64,000 nucleotides of DNA from Flavobacterium psychrophilum (GCA_001708385.1 CP012388.1:868001-932000); one strand, 5' to 3'. Shown: positions 29,189 to 38,656, counted from the stretch's first letter. Notes: generated by a model not told the origin, from the letters alone. Made by a program: numbers and translations.

Positions 29189-30109
29189 ATGGATACTATT
29201 AAATTATTTTGCCCGGCTACAATTGCTAATGTTTCCTGCGGATTTGACGTGCTTGGCCTTTGTCTTGACTTTGGCGATGAAATGACTATTACAAAAAGTA
29301 GTCATACAGGTATTCGTATTACTGAAGTCATTGGAGCAGATCTTCCGTTAGATACGAAACATAATGTTGCAGGTGTGGCCGGACTGGCATTACTTGAAAA
29401 ATTAGATCCTGATTTCGGTTTTGAAATAAGCATACGTAAAAATATAAAAGCAGGAAGCGGCATTGGCAGCAGTGCAGCAAGCGCGGCCGGAGCGGTATTT
29501 GGTATTAATGCATTATGCAGTTATCCGTTATCTAACAAAGAACTTGTTTATTATGCTATGCAGGGTGAAGCCTTAGCCAGCGGCACTGCACATGCCGATA
29601 ATGTATCTCCTGCCCTGTTAGGTGGTTTTACGCTGATACGCAGTTACGAGCCGTTAGATATTATTAGTATTCCATCGCCGCAAGAATTATATGTAACCGT
29701 AATTCATCCGCAGATAGAATTAAAAACTAAAGATGCCCGGTCTGTTTTAAAAGAAAATATAAGCCTTAAAAAAGCTACGATACAATGCGGTAACCTGGGT
29801 GGACTTATTAGTGGACTTTACACTGGTGACTATAAGCTCATAGGACGATCGCTGCACGATGAACTGGTAGAGCCTGTGCGTTCTATACTCATTCCGCATT
29901 TTGCCGAATTAAAGCAGGCTGCTGCCGATAGCGGTGCTTTAGGGAATGGTATTTCAGGTTCAGGTCCATCGGTTTTTGCTTTATCGAAGGGATTAGAAAC
30001 TGCCCAAATAACTGCAAATGCAATGTCGGCTATACTTACTACAACCGATATACCTTTTGAAACCCACGTATCTGCCATTAACCCTAAAGGAATACAACTA
30101 CTATCATGA
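29189..30109 (+). CDS. thrB: Homoserine kinase
   Basis: A 306-residue GHMP kinase that phosphorylates homoserine for threonine synthesis. The start MDTIKLFCPATIANVSCGFD matches the family, the ATP-binding motif is KAGSGIGSSAASAAGAVFG at about 88-106, and the C-terminal glycine-rich GALGNGISGSGPSVFAL is the third GHMP motif. It lies two bases after thrA and overlaps the start of thrC by four bases (ATGA), so translational coupling is likely. Confidence 0.97.
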   Translation: MDTIKLFCPATIANVSCGFDVLGLCLDFGDEMTITKSSHTGIRITEVIGADLPLDTKHNVAGVAGLALLEKLDPDFGFEISIRKNIKAGSGIGSSAASAAGAVFGINALCSYPLSNKELVYYAMQGEALASGTAHADNVSPALLGGFTLIRSYEPLDIISIPSPQELYVTVIHPQIELKTKDARSVLKENISLKKATIQCGNLGGLISGLYTGDYKLIGRSLHDELVEPVRSILIPHFAELKQAAADSGALGNGISGSGPSVFALSKGLETAQITANAMSAILTTTDIPFETHVSAINPKGIQLLS

Positions 30110-31395
30110 AATATTACAGCCTTAACAACCATAATGTAATAGCCAGTTTTGCAGCTGCCTCAATTACCGGTATAGCACCGGATAAAGGGCTTTACTTTCC
30201 GGAAAGCATTCCGCAACTCGATTCAGATTTCATAAATAATATAGAAAATTACAGCAATATCGAAATTGCCCTTAAAGCCATAACGCCTTTTATTGGTGAT
30301 GAAATTCCGCTGGGAGAGCTAAAAAAGATAGTGGAAGAAACATTATCATTTGAATTCCCAACAGTAGAAGTTGAAAATGGTATTTATGCCTTAGAATTAT
30401 ACCACGGCCCTACCCTTGCCTTTAAAGATGTAGGTGCTCGTTTTATGTCACGCTGCCTTAATTATTTTACGCAGGGCGAAAACAAAAAGATTACCATCTT
30501 AGTTGCAACATCCGGAGATACAGGTGGTGCTGTTGCCAGCGGCTTCTTAGGTGTTGAAGGTATAAACGTGGTTATACTATATCCATCGGGTAAAGTGAGC
30601 GATATCCAGGAAAAGCAGCTCACCGCTTTGGGGCAGAATATAACCGCCCTGGAAGTAAACGGCAGTTTTGATGACTGCCAGGATATGGTGAAACAGGCTT
30701 TTCTGGATGAAAACCTAAAGAACATAAATCTGACATCGGCGAATTCTATAAATATAGCACGCTGGCTTCCGCAGATGTTTTATTACTTTTTTGCCTATAA
30801 GCAGCTGAAACATTTGGGTAAGCCGTTAGCAATATCAGTGCCAAGCGGCAACTTTGGCAATATTTGCGCCGGACTGATGGCAAAACATATTGGCCTGCCT
30901 ATTGCTCATTTTGTAGCAGCAACAAATGTAAATGACACCGTACCCAGATATATGGATTCCAAAAAATACAGTCCGTTGATTACTAAAGAAACCTTATCTA
31001 ATGCTATGGATGTAAGTAATCCCAGCAACTTTGCACGCATACTGGAATTATTCAATAATAACTTTGGTGACCTTCAAAACGAATTATCTTCTTATTCTTT
31101 TACCGATTCTCATACGTTAGACACCATTAATAAATTATATACCAAAAATAGCTACCTGGCAGATCCGCATGGTGCTGTAGGCTATCTTGGATTAAAAAGA
31201 CACCTTGAAAACCATCCTGATCGTACAGGGGTTTTTCTTGAAACAGCACATCCGGTTAAATTTCCGCAGCATATAGAAAAAGAGTTGGGTATTAAAATAC
31301 CTGTTCCGACTTCTTTAGCCCCTTTACTGGCAAAGAAAAAACAGTCAATTGCCATAAAAAGTTATAATGAGCTTAGAGATTATCTTTTGTTGTGA
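30106..31395 (+). CDS. thrC: Threonine synthase
   Basis: A 429-residue PLP enzyme converting O-phosphohomoserine to threonine, the last gene of the operon. The Schiff-base lysine is Lys107 in YHGPTLAFKDVGARF, and the phosphate-binding loop is ATSGDTGGAVASGF. N-terminal YYSLNNHNVIASF is typical of the class I short form. Its ATG overlaps the thrB stop. No clear terminator follows; gcvT starts 85 bases later with its own promoter element. Confidence 0.97.
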   Translation: MKYYSLNNHNVIASFAAASITGIAPDKGLYFPESIPQLDSDFINNIENYSNIEIALKAITPFIGDEIPLGELKKIVEETLSFEFPTVEVENGIYALELYHGPTLAFKDVGARFMSRCLNYFTQGENKKITILVATSGDTGGAVASGFLGVEGINVVILYPSGKVSDIQEKQLTALGQNITALEVNGSFDDCQDMVKQAFLDENLKNINLTSANSINIARWLPQMFYYFFAYKQLKHLGKPLAISVPSGNFGNICAGLMAKHIGLPIAHFVAATNVNDTVPRYMDSKKYSPLITKETLSNAMDVSNPSNFARILELFNNNFGDLQNELSSYSFTDSHTLDTINKLYTKNSYLADPHGAVGYLGLKRHLENHPDRTGVFLETAHPVKFPQHIEKELGIKIPVPTSLAPLLAKKKQSIAIKSYNELRDYLLL

Positions 31396-31445
31396 AATAA
31401 ATGATAATTAATGAAAATATCCTCGTCATAATTTGTAAATTTCAA

Positions 31446-31453
31446 TAATTTTG
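31446..31453 (+). promoter_or_regulatory. gcvT -7 promoter element (TAATTTTG)
   Basis: TAATTTTG matches TAnnTTTG, 27 bases upstream of the gcvT ATG. An ATTTG at 31432-31436 is too close to act as the -33 partner. It suggests gcvT is transcribed separately from thrABC. Confidence 0.5.
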
Positions 31454-31480
31454 CGCTTTCAATCCATTTAAACAAACAAA

Positions 31481-32563
31481 ATGAGAAATACTGCGCTTAC
31501 GCACATTCACGAAGGACTTGGAGCCAAAATGGTACCATTTGCAGGCTACAATATGCCTGTTCAATATGAAGGAGTAACTGCTGAACACGAAACAGTGAGA
31601 AACGGTGTTGGCGTTTTTGACGTTTCGCACATGGGCGAATTTATACTAAGCGGGCCTAAAGCGCTTGACCTTATACAGAAGGTGACTTCTAATGATGCAT
31701 CGCAGCTTACAATCGGCAGGGCACAGTATTCTTGCCTTCCAAACGATAACGGTGGTATTGTTGATGATCTTATTGTTTACAAAATGAAAGAAGAGCAATA
31801 CCTTTTAGTGGTAAATGCTTCTAATATAGATAAAGACTGGAACTGGATTTCGTCTAAAAACGATCTTGGTGTAGATATGCGTAACATCTCTGATGATTAT
31901 TCACTTCTTGCTATCCAGGGTCCTAAAGCTGTTGAGGCTATGCAGGCATTAACTCCGGTTGATCTTTCTGCTATAAAATACTACCATTTTGAAGTAGGAG
32001 AATTTGCAGGTGTAGCCGATGTCATTATCTCTGCAACCGGTTATACAGGTAGCGGTGGTTTTGAGATTTACGTTAAGAACGACCAGGTTGAACAATTATG
32101 GAACAAAGTATTTGAGGCAGGCGCATCTTTTGGCATTAAGCCGATTGGACTTGCTGCACGTGATACACTTCGTTTAGAAATGGGCTTCTGCCTTTACGGA
32201 AACGATATTAACGATACTACTTCTCCTCTTGAGGCAGGTCTTGGATGGATTACTAAATTCACAAAAGACTTTACTAACGCGGAGGCGCTTAAAAAGCAAA
32301 AAGAAGAAGGCGTTACTAAAAAACTTGTTGGCTTTGAGCTTACCGAAAGAGGTATCCCGAGGCATGATTATGAAATAACAGATAAAGACGGAAACGTTAT
32401 TGGTATCGTTACATCGGGTACTATGGCACCGTCGCTTAACAAAGGCATTGGTCTTGGTTATGTTCCTGTAGAATTTGCTACAGAGGGCAGCCAGATCTTC
32501 ATCCGCATCAGGAAAAATGATATTCCTGCTCAAGTGGTGAAACTGCCTTTCTACAAAAAATAA
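31481..32563 (+). CDS. gcvT: Aminomethyltransferase (glycine cleavage T protein)
   Basis: A 360-residue tetrahydrofolate-dependent T protein, which takes the aminomethyl group from H protein to give methylene-THF and ammonia. Landmarks: [20 protein letters not shown] at the N terminus, [30 protein letters not shown] with the folate-site Asp, and [12 protein letters not shown]. The C-terminal beta-barrel has [20 protein letters not shown]. gcvH and gcvP are not adjacent, as usual in Flavobacteriaceae. The S41 protease gene starts two bases after the stop, likely coupled. Confidence 0.96.
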   Translation: MRNTALTHIHEGLGAKMVPFAGYNMPVQYEGVTAEHETVRNGVGVFDVSHMGEFILSGPKALDLIQKVTSNDASQLTIGRAQYSCLPNDNGGIVDDLIVYKMKEEQYLLVVNASNIDKDWNWISSKNDLGVDMRNISDDYSLLAIQGPKAVEAMQALTPVDLSAIKYYHFEVGEFAGVADVIISATGYTGSGGFEIYVKNDQVEQLWNKVFEAGASFGIKPIGLAARDTLRLEMGFCLYGNDINDTTSPLEAGLGWITKFTKDFTNAEALKKQKEEGVTKKLVGFELTERGIPRHDYEITDKDGNVIGIVTSGTMAPSLNKGIGLGYVPVEFATEGSQIFIRIRKNDIPAQVVKLPFYKK

Positions 32564-32565
32564 AT

Positions 32566-34611
32566 ATGAGGAAATTATCCGCACTTGCTTTTTTATTATT
32601 TGCTGTAACGCTTCAGGCTCAGAACCATGAAAAAGCGTGCGTAACATTTTCTAAAATAAACGATGTCCTTCAAAAGAGGCATTTTAAGCCCAAACCGGTA
32701 GACGACAGTCTATCGGTTTATGTTTATAATACAGTTATGGAAGGGCTTGATGAGAACAAGACACTCTTCCTTCAACAGGAATATGATAAGCTCGCAGAGC
32801 ATAAACTCAAGATAGACGATTACGTACTTAACAGTGATTGTTCGTTTTTTGGCGACTTTATTTCATCCTATAAAAGCGCTTTGCAGCGCAACAGGGATTT
32901 TGTCGTAGAGATAGGAAAAGAAACACTTCCATATACCACAAAAGATACTATCTATTATTCTAAAAAAACATTCCCCTACTTAAAAGATCCGGAGAAGATT
33001 AAGAAATTCCTTCGTAAAAAAATCACCTATGACATTTTGGAAGACGTAGCCAAGATGAGCAAAAACAAGGATTCGCTACAGCAGCATCTTGAAACACTTG
33101 GCAAAACTTCCAAACAAAAAGTTTTAGAAAGCTACCTATGCAGGCTGGATAATCAGCTATCGCCATCGGAAGGATTTGAAAATAGTATTTACAACCGTTT
33201 TTTCTCGACTTTCTGTAATTATTTCGATCCGCACTCTACTTATTTTAATTATAATGAAAAGGCATCGTTTGTATCATCTATTTCTACCGAAAATTTTTCT
33301 CTTGGACTTTATGTAAGCCAGAATGAAAAAGAAGAAATTATAGTTGAAGAACTAGTACCGGGCGGCCCTGCTTATATTGCCCAAAAAATTGACAAAGGTG
33401 ACCAACTTATAAAACTTGCTGCCAACGACACCGAATACACCGTTTCTTGTGCATCGTTAGAGGCTATTACAGAAATAGTATATTCTGACACATACAAAAA
33501 TGTACTCCTTACGCTTCGAAAAAAAGACGGCACGATATATTCTGTAAATCTCGAGAAAAAGGTAATGAAGGCCGACGACCATAGTGTTTACAGCTTTGTT
33601 TTAGGGGATACAAATCCGGTTGGTTATATTAAGATTCCTAGTTTTTACACTGCTTTTGACAACGAATTGAACCAGGGTTGTGCGGATGATGTTGCAAAAG
33701 AAGTCGCAAAACTTAAAAAAGACGATATCAAAGGTCTTATTATAGACCTTCAGTTTAATGGTGGTGGGTCTATGGATGAGGTTATCCGTATGGCCGGTAT
33801 GTTTGTTAATTTTGGTCCGATAGCCATTATTACAGATAAGAAAATGACATATAATGTTGTGAAAGATTATAACCGAGGCATGTTATACAATGGCCCAATG
33901 GTGGTTTTGGTTAATGGAATGACGGCATCGGCAAGTGAATTTTTTGCAGGTGTAATGCAGGATTACAACCGCGCACTGATTGTGGGTAATACTACTTTGG
34001 GCAAAGCTACAATGCAGACAATACTGCCTATTGATGACAAAAAAGAGCCGGAAGACTTTGTAAAAGTTACACTTGATAAGTTCTACAGGGTTACAGGAAA
34101 AAGCAGCCAATATACCGGCGTAATACCCGATGTGGAACTTCCATCGTTTTTTGAAGATCTTTTACCCCGTGAAAGCAGTATGCCTACAGCTATAAAAAAC
34201 GATAGTATTACATTAAACCTTGCTTTTACAAGAATGCCCGATTTAGGTAATGACCAAATTATCACCCAAAGTAAGGCGAGAACGAAAAACAATGCCGATT
34301 TTAAACTTATCGGCGCTGTAAACACAAGGATCAACTGGCTGTATGATGGCACAAAGTCGCCGTTGCCGGTAAACTTTAGTACAGTGTTTACCGACACCCA
34401 CAGCATGGATGACATATGGAAGGATATAAGCACAGCTTCTGAAAAAGAACAGGATTTTGCAATACGGCCAACAACATATACAGCTAAAAATTCGAATGAC
34501 GATTACAGTGTGAGTGCACGGACGTACAAGATTAAAGCGGCTAAAACCGACGTATATATAAACGAAGCGATTAATATTTTAAATGATATAAACAGTATTC
34601 GCAATCATTAA
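32566..34611 (+). CDS. S41-family tail-specific protease (Tsp/Prc-like)
   Basis: A 681-residue periplasmic serine protease. After a signal peptide (RKLSALAFLLFAVTLQAQ) comes a Tsp N-terminal domain (about 25-210, including GLDENKTLFLQQEYD), a PDZ domain (about 245-330), and the S41 core. The catalytic Ser-Lys dyad is Ser455 (GMTASASEFF) and Lys480 (TTLGKATMQ), with the same 25-residue spacing as Ser430/Lys455 of E. coli Prc. It begins two bases after gcvT. The family cleaves proteins from the C terminus, often misfolded or lipoprotein substrates. There is no transmembrane anchor. Confidence 0.92.
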   Translation: MRKLSALAFLLFAVTLQAQNHEKACVTFSKINDVLQKRHFKPKPVDDSLSVYVYNTVMEGLDENKTLFLQQEYDKLAEHKLKIDDYVLNSDCSFFGDFISSYKSALQRNRDFVVEIGKETLPYTTKDTIYYSKKTFPYLKDPEKIKKFLRKKITYDILEDVAKMSKNKDSLQQHLETLGKTSKQKVLESYLCRLDNQLSPSEGFENSIYNRFFSTFCNYFDPHSTYFNYNEKASFVSSISTENFSLGLYVSQNEKEEIIVEELVPGGPAYIAQKIDKGDQLIKLAANDTEYTVSCASLEAITEIVYSDTYKNVLLTLRKKDGTIYSVNLEKKVMKADDHSVYSFVLGDTNPVGYIKIPSFYTAFDNELNQGCADDVAKEVAKLKKDDIKGLIIDLQFNGGGSMDEVIRMAGMFVNFGPIAIITDKKMTYNVVKDYNRGMLYNGPMVVLVNGMTASASEFFAGVMQDYNRALIVGNTTLGKATMQTILPIDDKKEPEDFVKVTLDKFYRVTGKSSQYTGVIPDVELPSFFEDLLPRESSMPTAIKNDSITLNLAFTRMPDLGNDQIITQSKARTKNNADFKLIGAVNTRINWLYDGTKSPLPVNFSTVFTDTHSMDDIWKDISTASEKEQDFAIRPTTYTAKNSNDDYSVSARTYKIKAAKTDVYINEAINILNDINSIRNH

Positions 34612-34630
34612 AATAAAGTATTCATTTTGT

Positions 34631-34662
34631 TTTTGCAAAAACAGGGAATAAGTTTATTTTTG
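34631..34662 (+). promoter_or_regulatory. YebC-gene promoter: TTTTG-N19-TATTTTTG
   Basis: TTTTG at 34631-34635 and TATTTTTG at 34655-34662 are separated by 19 bases, matching the complete Bacteroidota -33/-7 promoter. It lies 20 bases before the ATG at 34682. This is the best complete match in the window. Confidence 0.7.
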
Positions 34663-34681
34663 TGCTGCAAACAAATAAATT

Positions 34682-35392
34682 ATGGGAAGAGCGTTTGAAT
34701 TTAGGAAAGCCAGAAAAATGAAACGTTGGTCGGCAATGGCCAAAACGTTTACAAGAATTGGTAAAGATATTGTAATGGCCGTTAAAGAAGGCGGACCAAA
34801 CCCTGAAAGCAATGCACGTTTAAGGGCTGTTATGCAAAATGCAAAAGCAGCAAACATGCCTAAAGATAATGTTGAAAGGGCTATTAAAAAAGCATCTGAT
34901 AAAGATACGGCTAACTTTAAGGAAGTATTATTTGAAGGTTATGCACCTCACGGTATTGCCATACTTATTGAGACCGCTACCGACAACAATAACCGTACTG
35001 TAGCAAACATACGCAGTTACTTTAATAAATGTAATGGTGCAATGGGTACACAGGGATCTGTAGAGTTTATGTTTGACCATACATGTAACTTCCGTATACC
35101 TTCAGAAGGACAGGATGTGGAGGAACTTGAACTTGAAATGATTGACTTTGGTGTTGAAGAGATTTTTGCTGACGAAGATGGTATCTTAATGTATGCCCCT
35201 TTTGAGAGTTTCGGCTCTATTCAAAAAGAACTCGAGAACAGGAATATTGAAATTCTTTCTTCAGGTTTTGAGAGGATCCCTCAGATCACAAAAGAACTTA
35301 CTGCTGAACAGGTAGCTGACGTTGAAAAACTTCTTGAAAAAATTGAAGAAGATGACGACGTTATGAACGTATACCACACTATGCAGGAATAA
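34682..35392 (+). CDS. YebC/PmpR-family DNA-binding protein
   Basis: A 236-residue YebC/TACO1-family protein. N-terminal GRAFEFRKARKMKRWSAMAK fits the family, although the usual start GHSKW is altered, as in Bacteroidota. The second and third domains follow (EAYGPxGIA-type segment as FEGYAPHGIAILIETATDNNN, then MGTQGSVEFMFDH). Members are transcription regulators, and recent work also ties the family to relief of ribosome stalling at proline stretches. It is transcribed from its own promoter and ended by a terminator. Confidence 0.93.
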   Translation: MGRAFEFRKARKMKRWSAMAKTFTRIGKDIVMAVKEGGPNPESNARLRAVMQNAKAANMPKDNVERAIKKASDKDTANFKEVLFEGYAPHGIAILIETATDNNNRTVANIRSYFNKCNGAMGTQGSVEFMFDHTCNFRIPSEGQDVEELELEMIDFGVEEIFADEDGILMYAPFESFGSIQKELENRNIEILSSGFERIPQITKELTAEQVADVEKLLEKIEEDDDVMNVYHTMQE

Positions 35393-35426
35393 TCTACCTG
35401 ATTAAACCGCATTTCTATTATAATCT

Positions 35427-35450
35427 AAGCGCCTATTTCGGGCGCTTTTT
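35427..35450 (+). terminator. Terminator after YebC gene
   Basis: AAGCGCC (35427-35433) pairs with GGCGCTT (35441-35447), loop TATTTCG, followed by T residues. Confidence 0.85.
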
Positions 35451-35589
35451 CATTTAAAATAAAACATTAATTATCAATACATTAAGTCCTTAAATTGAAA
35501 CATTAGTATAGTAGATCTTAAAAAATTAACTCAAAAGTGTAACAATTAGATAACACTGACAGTCATTATATAAACCAGCCAATAAAAGT

Positions 35590-36144
35590 TTGACAAACGC
35601 AATTCAGGATATAGATTCTTTACTGGAGCTATGCAAATCGGGAAGCCGCAATGCACAGTTCGAGGTTTATAACAGGTATTATAAGCCCATGTACAATACT
35701 GCCCTTCGCATAGTAAAGGATAGTCATTGGGCTGAAGATATCATGCAGGAATCTTTTTTAAAGGCTTTTACAAAACTGGATACGTTTAAAGGCGAGGTTA
35801 CTTTTGGGGCATGGCTTAAAAAAATTGTGGTAAACCACAGCCTGGATAATTATAAGAAGATAAACAAAAATGCACTCGATTCGCTGGATGATGTACTATA
35901 CAAAGTATCCGATAGCAGCGATAGAGATAATGAAGAGAAGCTGGAGTTTCAGCAAATGAAAGTGCAACAGGTGGCTGCAGCCATACAATCGCTCAAAGAA
36001 AATTACAGGATAGCGCTTACACTGTTATACATTGAGGGATATGACCAGGAAGAAATTAGTGATATTATGGGAATTACCCCCGGTAATACCCGCACAACAA
36101 TAAGCAGGGCGAAAGAAAGCCTGCTGAAAAAACTGAGTGAATAA
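35590..36144 (+). CDS. ECF-type RNA polymerase sigma factor
   Basis: A 184-residue sigma-70 family factor of the extracytoplasmic-function type. Region 2 spans about residues 10-77 (FEVYNRYYKPMYNTALRIV, DIMQESFLKAF) and region 4 about 125-175 (LKENYRIALTLLYIEGYDQ and EISDIMGITPGNTRTTISRAK). The start is a TTG at 35590: no ATG is in frame near the N terminus. The stop overlaps the next gene's ATG (TAATG), so it is coupled to a membrane anti-sigma-like protein. A possible autoregulatory promoter, TGTAAC, lies at 35538-35543. Confidence 0.92.
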   Translation: MTNAIQDIDSLLELCKSGSRNAQFEVYNRYYKPMYNTALRIVKDSHWAEDIMQESFLKAFTKLDTFKGEVTFGAWLKKIVVNHSLDNYKKINKNALDSLDDVLYKVSDSSDRDNEEKLEFQQMKVQQVAAAIQSLKENYRIALTLLYIEGYDQEEISDIMGITPGNTRTTISRAKESLLKKLSE

Positions 36145-36695
36145 TGAGTACCGAGAACAACAAATTTGATGAGATGTTTGGTCATTTCGACGGTCAGTGG
36201 GATAACGAAGAACCTGCCAAAGGGCACCAGGATCGTTTTCTCGAAAGGCTGGAGAAAAAACATAAACCTAAAGGGAAAAGGCTGATTTACTGGATTGCTA
36301 TGCCGGCCGCGGCGGTGATAGCTATATTATTAAGCCTGCTGTTTACCTTCTCCCCTTTTGACAATGGCGAAAAAATAGCGAAAGTATCTCCTAAAGTAAA
36401 AGAGACACAGATGTACTTTGCCACGATTATTAACAAAGAACTGGTAAAGGTAAAAAAGGAAAACAGCCCCGAAACGAAAGTTTTAGTGCAGGATGCATTG
36501 CTGCGCATGGAACAACTAGACAAGGATTATGAGAAAATAACTCATGAACTTGCGAAAAAAGGCGAAAGTAAACAGTTGATACATGCTATGATAACCAATC
36601 TACAAACAAGGATTTCCTTCCTTGAAGATGTACTGGTAAAAATTGAGAATATTAAAAAAATTAAAGAAAGCTATCATGAAAACAATCAGGCTTAA
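36144..36695 (+). CDS. Single-pass membrane protein, putative anti-sigma factor
   Basis: A 183-residue protein with one transmembrane segment (LIYWIAMPAAAVIAILLSLL, about residues 49-70) between a 48-residue N-terminal cytosolic part and a C-terminal periplasmic helical part (coiled-coil-like, with LLRMEQLDKDYEKITHEL). No sequence domain identifies it, but its position directly after an ECF sigma factor, with overlapping stop and start, and its topology are those of an anti-sigma factor that holds the sigma factor at the membrane. The next gene starts inside its 3' end (20 bases of overlap). Confidence 0.72.
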   Translation: MSTENNKFDEMFGHFDGQWDNEEPAKGHQDRFLERLEKKHKPKGKRLIYWIAMPAAAVIAILLSLLFTFSPFDNGEKIAKVSPKVKETQMYFATIINKELVKVKKENSPETKVLVQDALLRMEQLDKDYEKITHELAKKGESKQLIHAMITNLQTRISFLEDVLVKIENIKKIKESYHENNQA

Positions 36696-37728
36696 TATAC
36701 TACTGCTATTTGTAATGCTGCTCCCGGGTATAGTTACAGCCGGTGAAGGTGAAAAAATAACAAAAGAGAAACGAATAAGTAAAACCTACATAGTAAACGC
36801 TAATGCAGGACTTGAAATAGACAATAAATTCGGACAGATATACATAACAACCTGGGATGAAGACAAGACATCTATAGAAGTACTAATACGTATAAGCGCA
36901 AAGAACGAAGAAACAGTCAATAAAAGGCTAAACTCTATTGATATTGAATTTGAAGCGCTTAAAAGCCTTGTAAAAGCGAAAACAATTATTGGTAATTTTT
37001 CGGGACGTAATGTTAGTATGGAAATTAACTACACCATTAAAATCCCTAAAAATGGTAGCATCAATCTCGATAATCAATATGGAGCTATTAAATTTGGCTC
37101 TATTAATGGCCCATCAATTATAAAATGTCAATATGGAGATGTACATGGTGATGCACTTAATAATATGGATAACTCCGTTAAAATTGAATATTGTAGTAAA
37201 TCGCAAATTGGATACATTAAAAACGGAACTGTTAAGGCGGCCTATTCAGGTTTTGTACTGACAAAAGGAGGTACTATTACGCTTAACAGCGAATACACAA
37301 ACGTTAACATCGGTCACGTAAACGAAATAACCTACCGTTGTGATTACGGTGATGTAAAAATTGCCGAAGGCGGTAAAGTAAGTGGTAACGCTAATTATAC
37401 AAATACACGAATATCTAACCTATCATGGCAACTTAATCTTAGCACCAATTATGGCGATGTAAATGTAATCAAAGTAGAAAAAACTACCCGTAATATTGCT
37501 ATCAACAGCACCTATACAAACGTAAGAGTAAAATGTGACCCGGATTACGCTTTCGACTTTGAATACCAACTTGATTATGGTAACCTTAATGGCACCGGTG
37601 ACTTTAAGTTCACAGAGAAAATAGAAAAAAATACAAGGGCAAGTTATAAAGGATATTATAAGAGTAGCGGCGTAAACCGTATGTATGTAAGGGCAGAATA
37701 CGGTGATATTAGCCTTAGCAAAGGTTAA
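36676..37728 (+). CDS. Secreted DUF4097-like beta-helical protein
   Basis: A 350-residue exported protein. The signal peptide is KTIRLNILLLFVMLLPGIVTAG. The mature part is built of short repeats of the type NxxGDVxI, such as NQYGAIKFGS, CQYGDVHGDA, CDYGDVKIAEGG and NYGDVNVIK, typical of DUF4097/DUF4098 right-handed beta-helix proteins. The family is often encoded next to sigma/anti-sigma pairs in Bacteroidota and may act as a surface adhesin or sensor. The ATG at 36676 is chosen because it begins the signal; an ATG at 36643 would add a charged extension inside the previous gene. Confidence 0.8.
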   Translation: MKTIRLNILLLFVMLLPGIVTAGEGEKITKEKRISKTYIVNANAGLEIDNKFGQIYITTWDEDKTSIEVLIRISAKNEETVNKRLNSIDIEFEALKSLVKAKTIIGNFSGRNVSMEINYTIKIPKNGSINLDNQYGAIKFGSINGPSIIKCQYGDVHGDALNNMDNSVKIEYCSKSQIGYIKNGTVKAAYSGFVLTKGGTITLNSEYTNVNIGHVNEITYRCDYGDVKIAEGGKVSGNANYTNTRISNLSWQLNLSTNYGDVNVIKVEKTTRNIAINSTYTNVRVKCDPDYAFDFEYQLDYGNLNGTGDFKFTEKIEKNTRASYKGYYKSSGVNRMYVRAEYGDISLSKG

Positions 37729-37920
37729 ATGTCTAAAAATGGCACTGCCATGCAACCATTTTGATATCCTAGTCGTCTATAAAAAAATACACTTAACTAC
37801 TCATCACAGTTAAGCTAACTGTCCTCATCAGGCAGGAGTTCAACCATCAATCAAGCTTTCGTTAAAACGGAAACAAAGTGCTCAAATACGTTCCAAAACG
37901 TAACATGCTGTAAAAAACAC

Positions 37921-37950
37921 AAGCCAGCCCTATTAAAGGCTGGCTTTTAT
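37921..37950 (+). terminator. Terminator downstream of the sigma cluster
   Basis: AAGCCAGCC (37921-37929) pairs with GGCTGGCTT (37938-37946) followed by TTTT. It ends the sigma factor transcript about 190 bases after the last stop codon. Confidence 0.85.
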
Positions 37951-38044
37951 ATTTAAAATCCCCACTAATAGGTATTGCCTGATTTTCAAAATCAGAATAC
38001 ATTAGCAGTACAATAAATTTTACAGTTAAGTTAGTTAAAAGAGC

Positions 38045-38082
38045 AAGCTTCGGACATAAAATCTCCGGAGCTTATTTTTTTA
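38045..38082 (+). terminator. Second terminator, before the 38162 gene
   Basis: AAGCTTCGGA (38045-38054) pairs with TCCGGAGCTT (38064-38073) with one G-T wobble, loop of nine bases, followed by A then seven T residues. Confidence 0.85.
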
Positions 38083-38133
38083 GTTACTATATGAGGAATA
38101 ATTTCCTAAATCAGAGAAATTGCTTTAAATAAT

Positions 38134-38141
38134 TATTTTTG
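38134..38141 (+). promoter_or_regulatory. -7 promoter element (TATTTTTG) of the 38162 gene
   Basis: TATTTTTG matches TAnnTTTG, 20 bases upstream of the ATG. A TTG at 38120-38122 is too close to be the -33 element. Confidence 0.5.
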
Positions 38142-38161
38142 TACAATAATTTATACGTAAA

Positions 38162-38656
38162 ATGGTAAAACAACAAATTACAAAAATTTTATCCGGAGTC
38201 GTCTTAGCACTTACGACAACTTTAAGCATAAATGCATTTAAACCTAATCAAACTGATGACAAATGCCTCATAGTGGTAGGTATAGCCAGTAAGGATTTTA
38301 AATGCCAAAAGGGTGATGATAAGGTGGCCTATCCTACCCATGCCGGCTATCAGGCTGTATACCATACTAACAGCGACAATTATTACAATACAGCAAATTA
38401 CGTTAAGACTTTGTTACGTGATAAATTTAAAGTGCCGGATAAGAATATCACTTTATATTCTTCAGACAAATCTACCTGTGTAATTATAAGCTATAGGCAG
38501 GAAATCAAAGAATGGAAATGTACTGTGGTAAAATGCGCTGTTGGATTTGGAGAAAGTAAAGATGCTGCACTAGCCGATGCCGTTGCACAAAAAAATAGTC
38601 TAGTAGGCCCCAAAGTTCCCTATCTGGAAATGGATACGTTTAATTGCCCTGAATAA
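38162..38656 (+). CDS. Hypothetical secreted protein with several cysteines
   Basis: A 164-residue protein of unknown function with a signal peptide (KILSGVVLALTTTLSINAF). Mature-part cysteines at DKCLIVV, DFKCQKG, STCVIIS, EWKCTVVKCAVGFG and FNCPE suggest disulphides in the periplasm. The segment WKCTVVKCAVGFGESKDAALADAV has a helix typical of a repeat or DUF4189-like end (GxSKxxAxxxA), which is a weak resemblance only. It is transcribed alone between terminators. Confidence 0.65.
   Translation: MVKQQITKILSGVVLALTTTLSINAFKPNQTDDKCLIVVGIASKDFKCQKGDDKVAYPTHAGYQAVYHTNSDNYYNTANYVKTLLRDKFKVPDKNITLYSSDKSTCVIISYRQEIKEWKCTVVKCAVGFGESKDAALADAVAQKNSLVGPKVPYLEMDTFNCPE

Larger units (their letters stand above)
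37729..38161 (+). other. 433-bp non-coding stretch with two terminators
   Basis: No open frame of note in either strand. It holds an imperfect hairpin (CTTAACT 37792-37798 / AGTTAAG 37808-37814), the terminator at 37921-37950, the short palindrome TGATTTTCAAAATCA at 37979-37993, a second terminator at 38045-38081, and the -7 element TATTTTTG at 38134-38141 for the next gene. Two terminators 100 bases apart suggest that a short RNA may be made between or before them, but no full promoter is visible. Confidence 0.5.
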
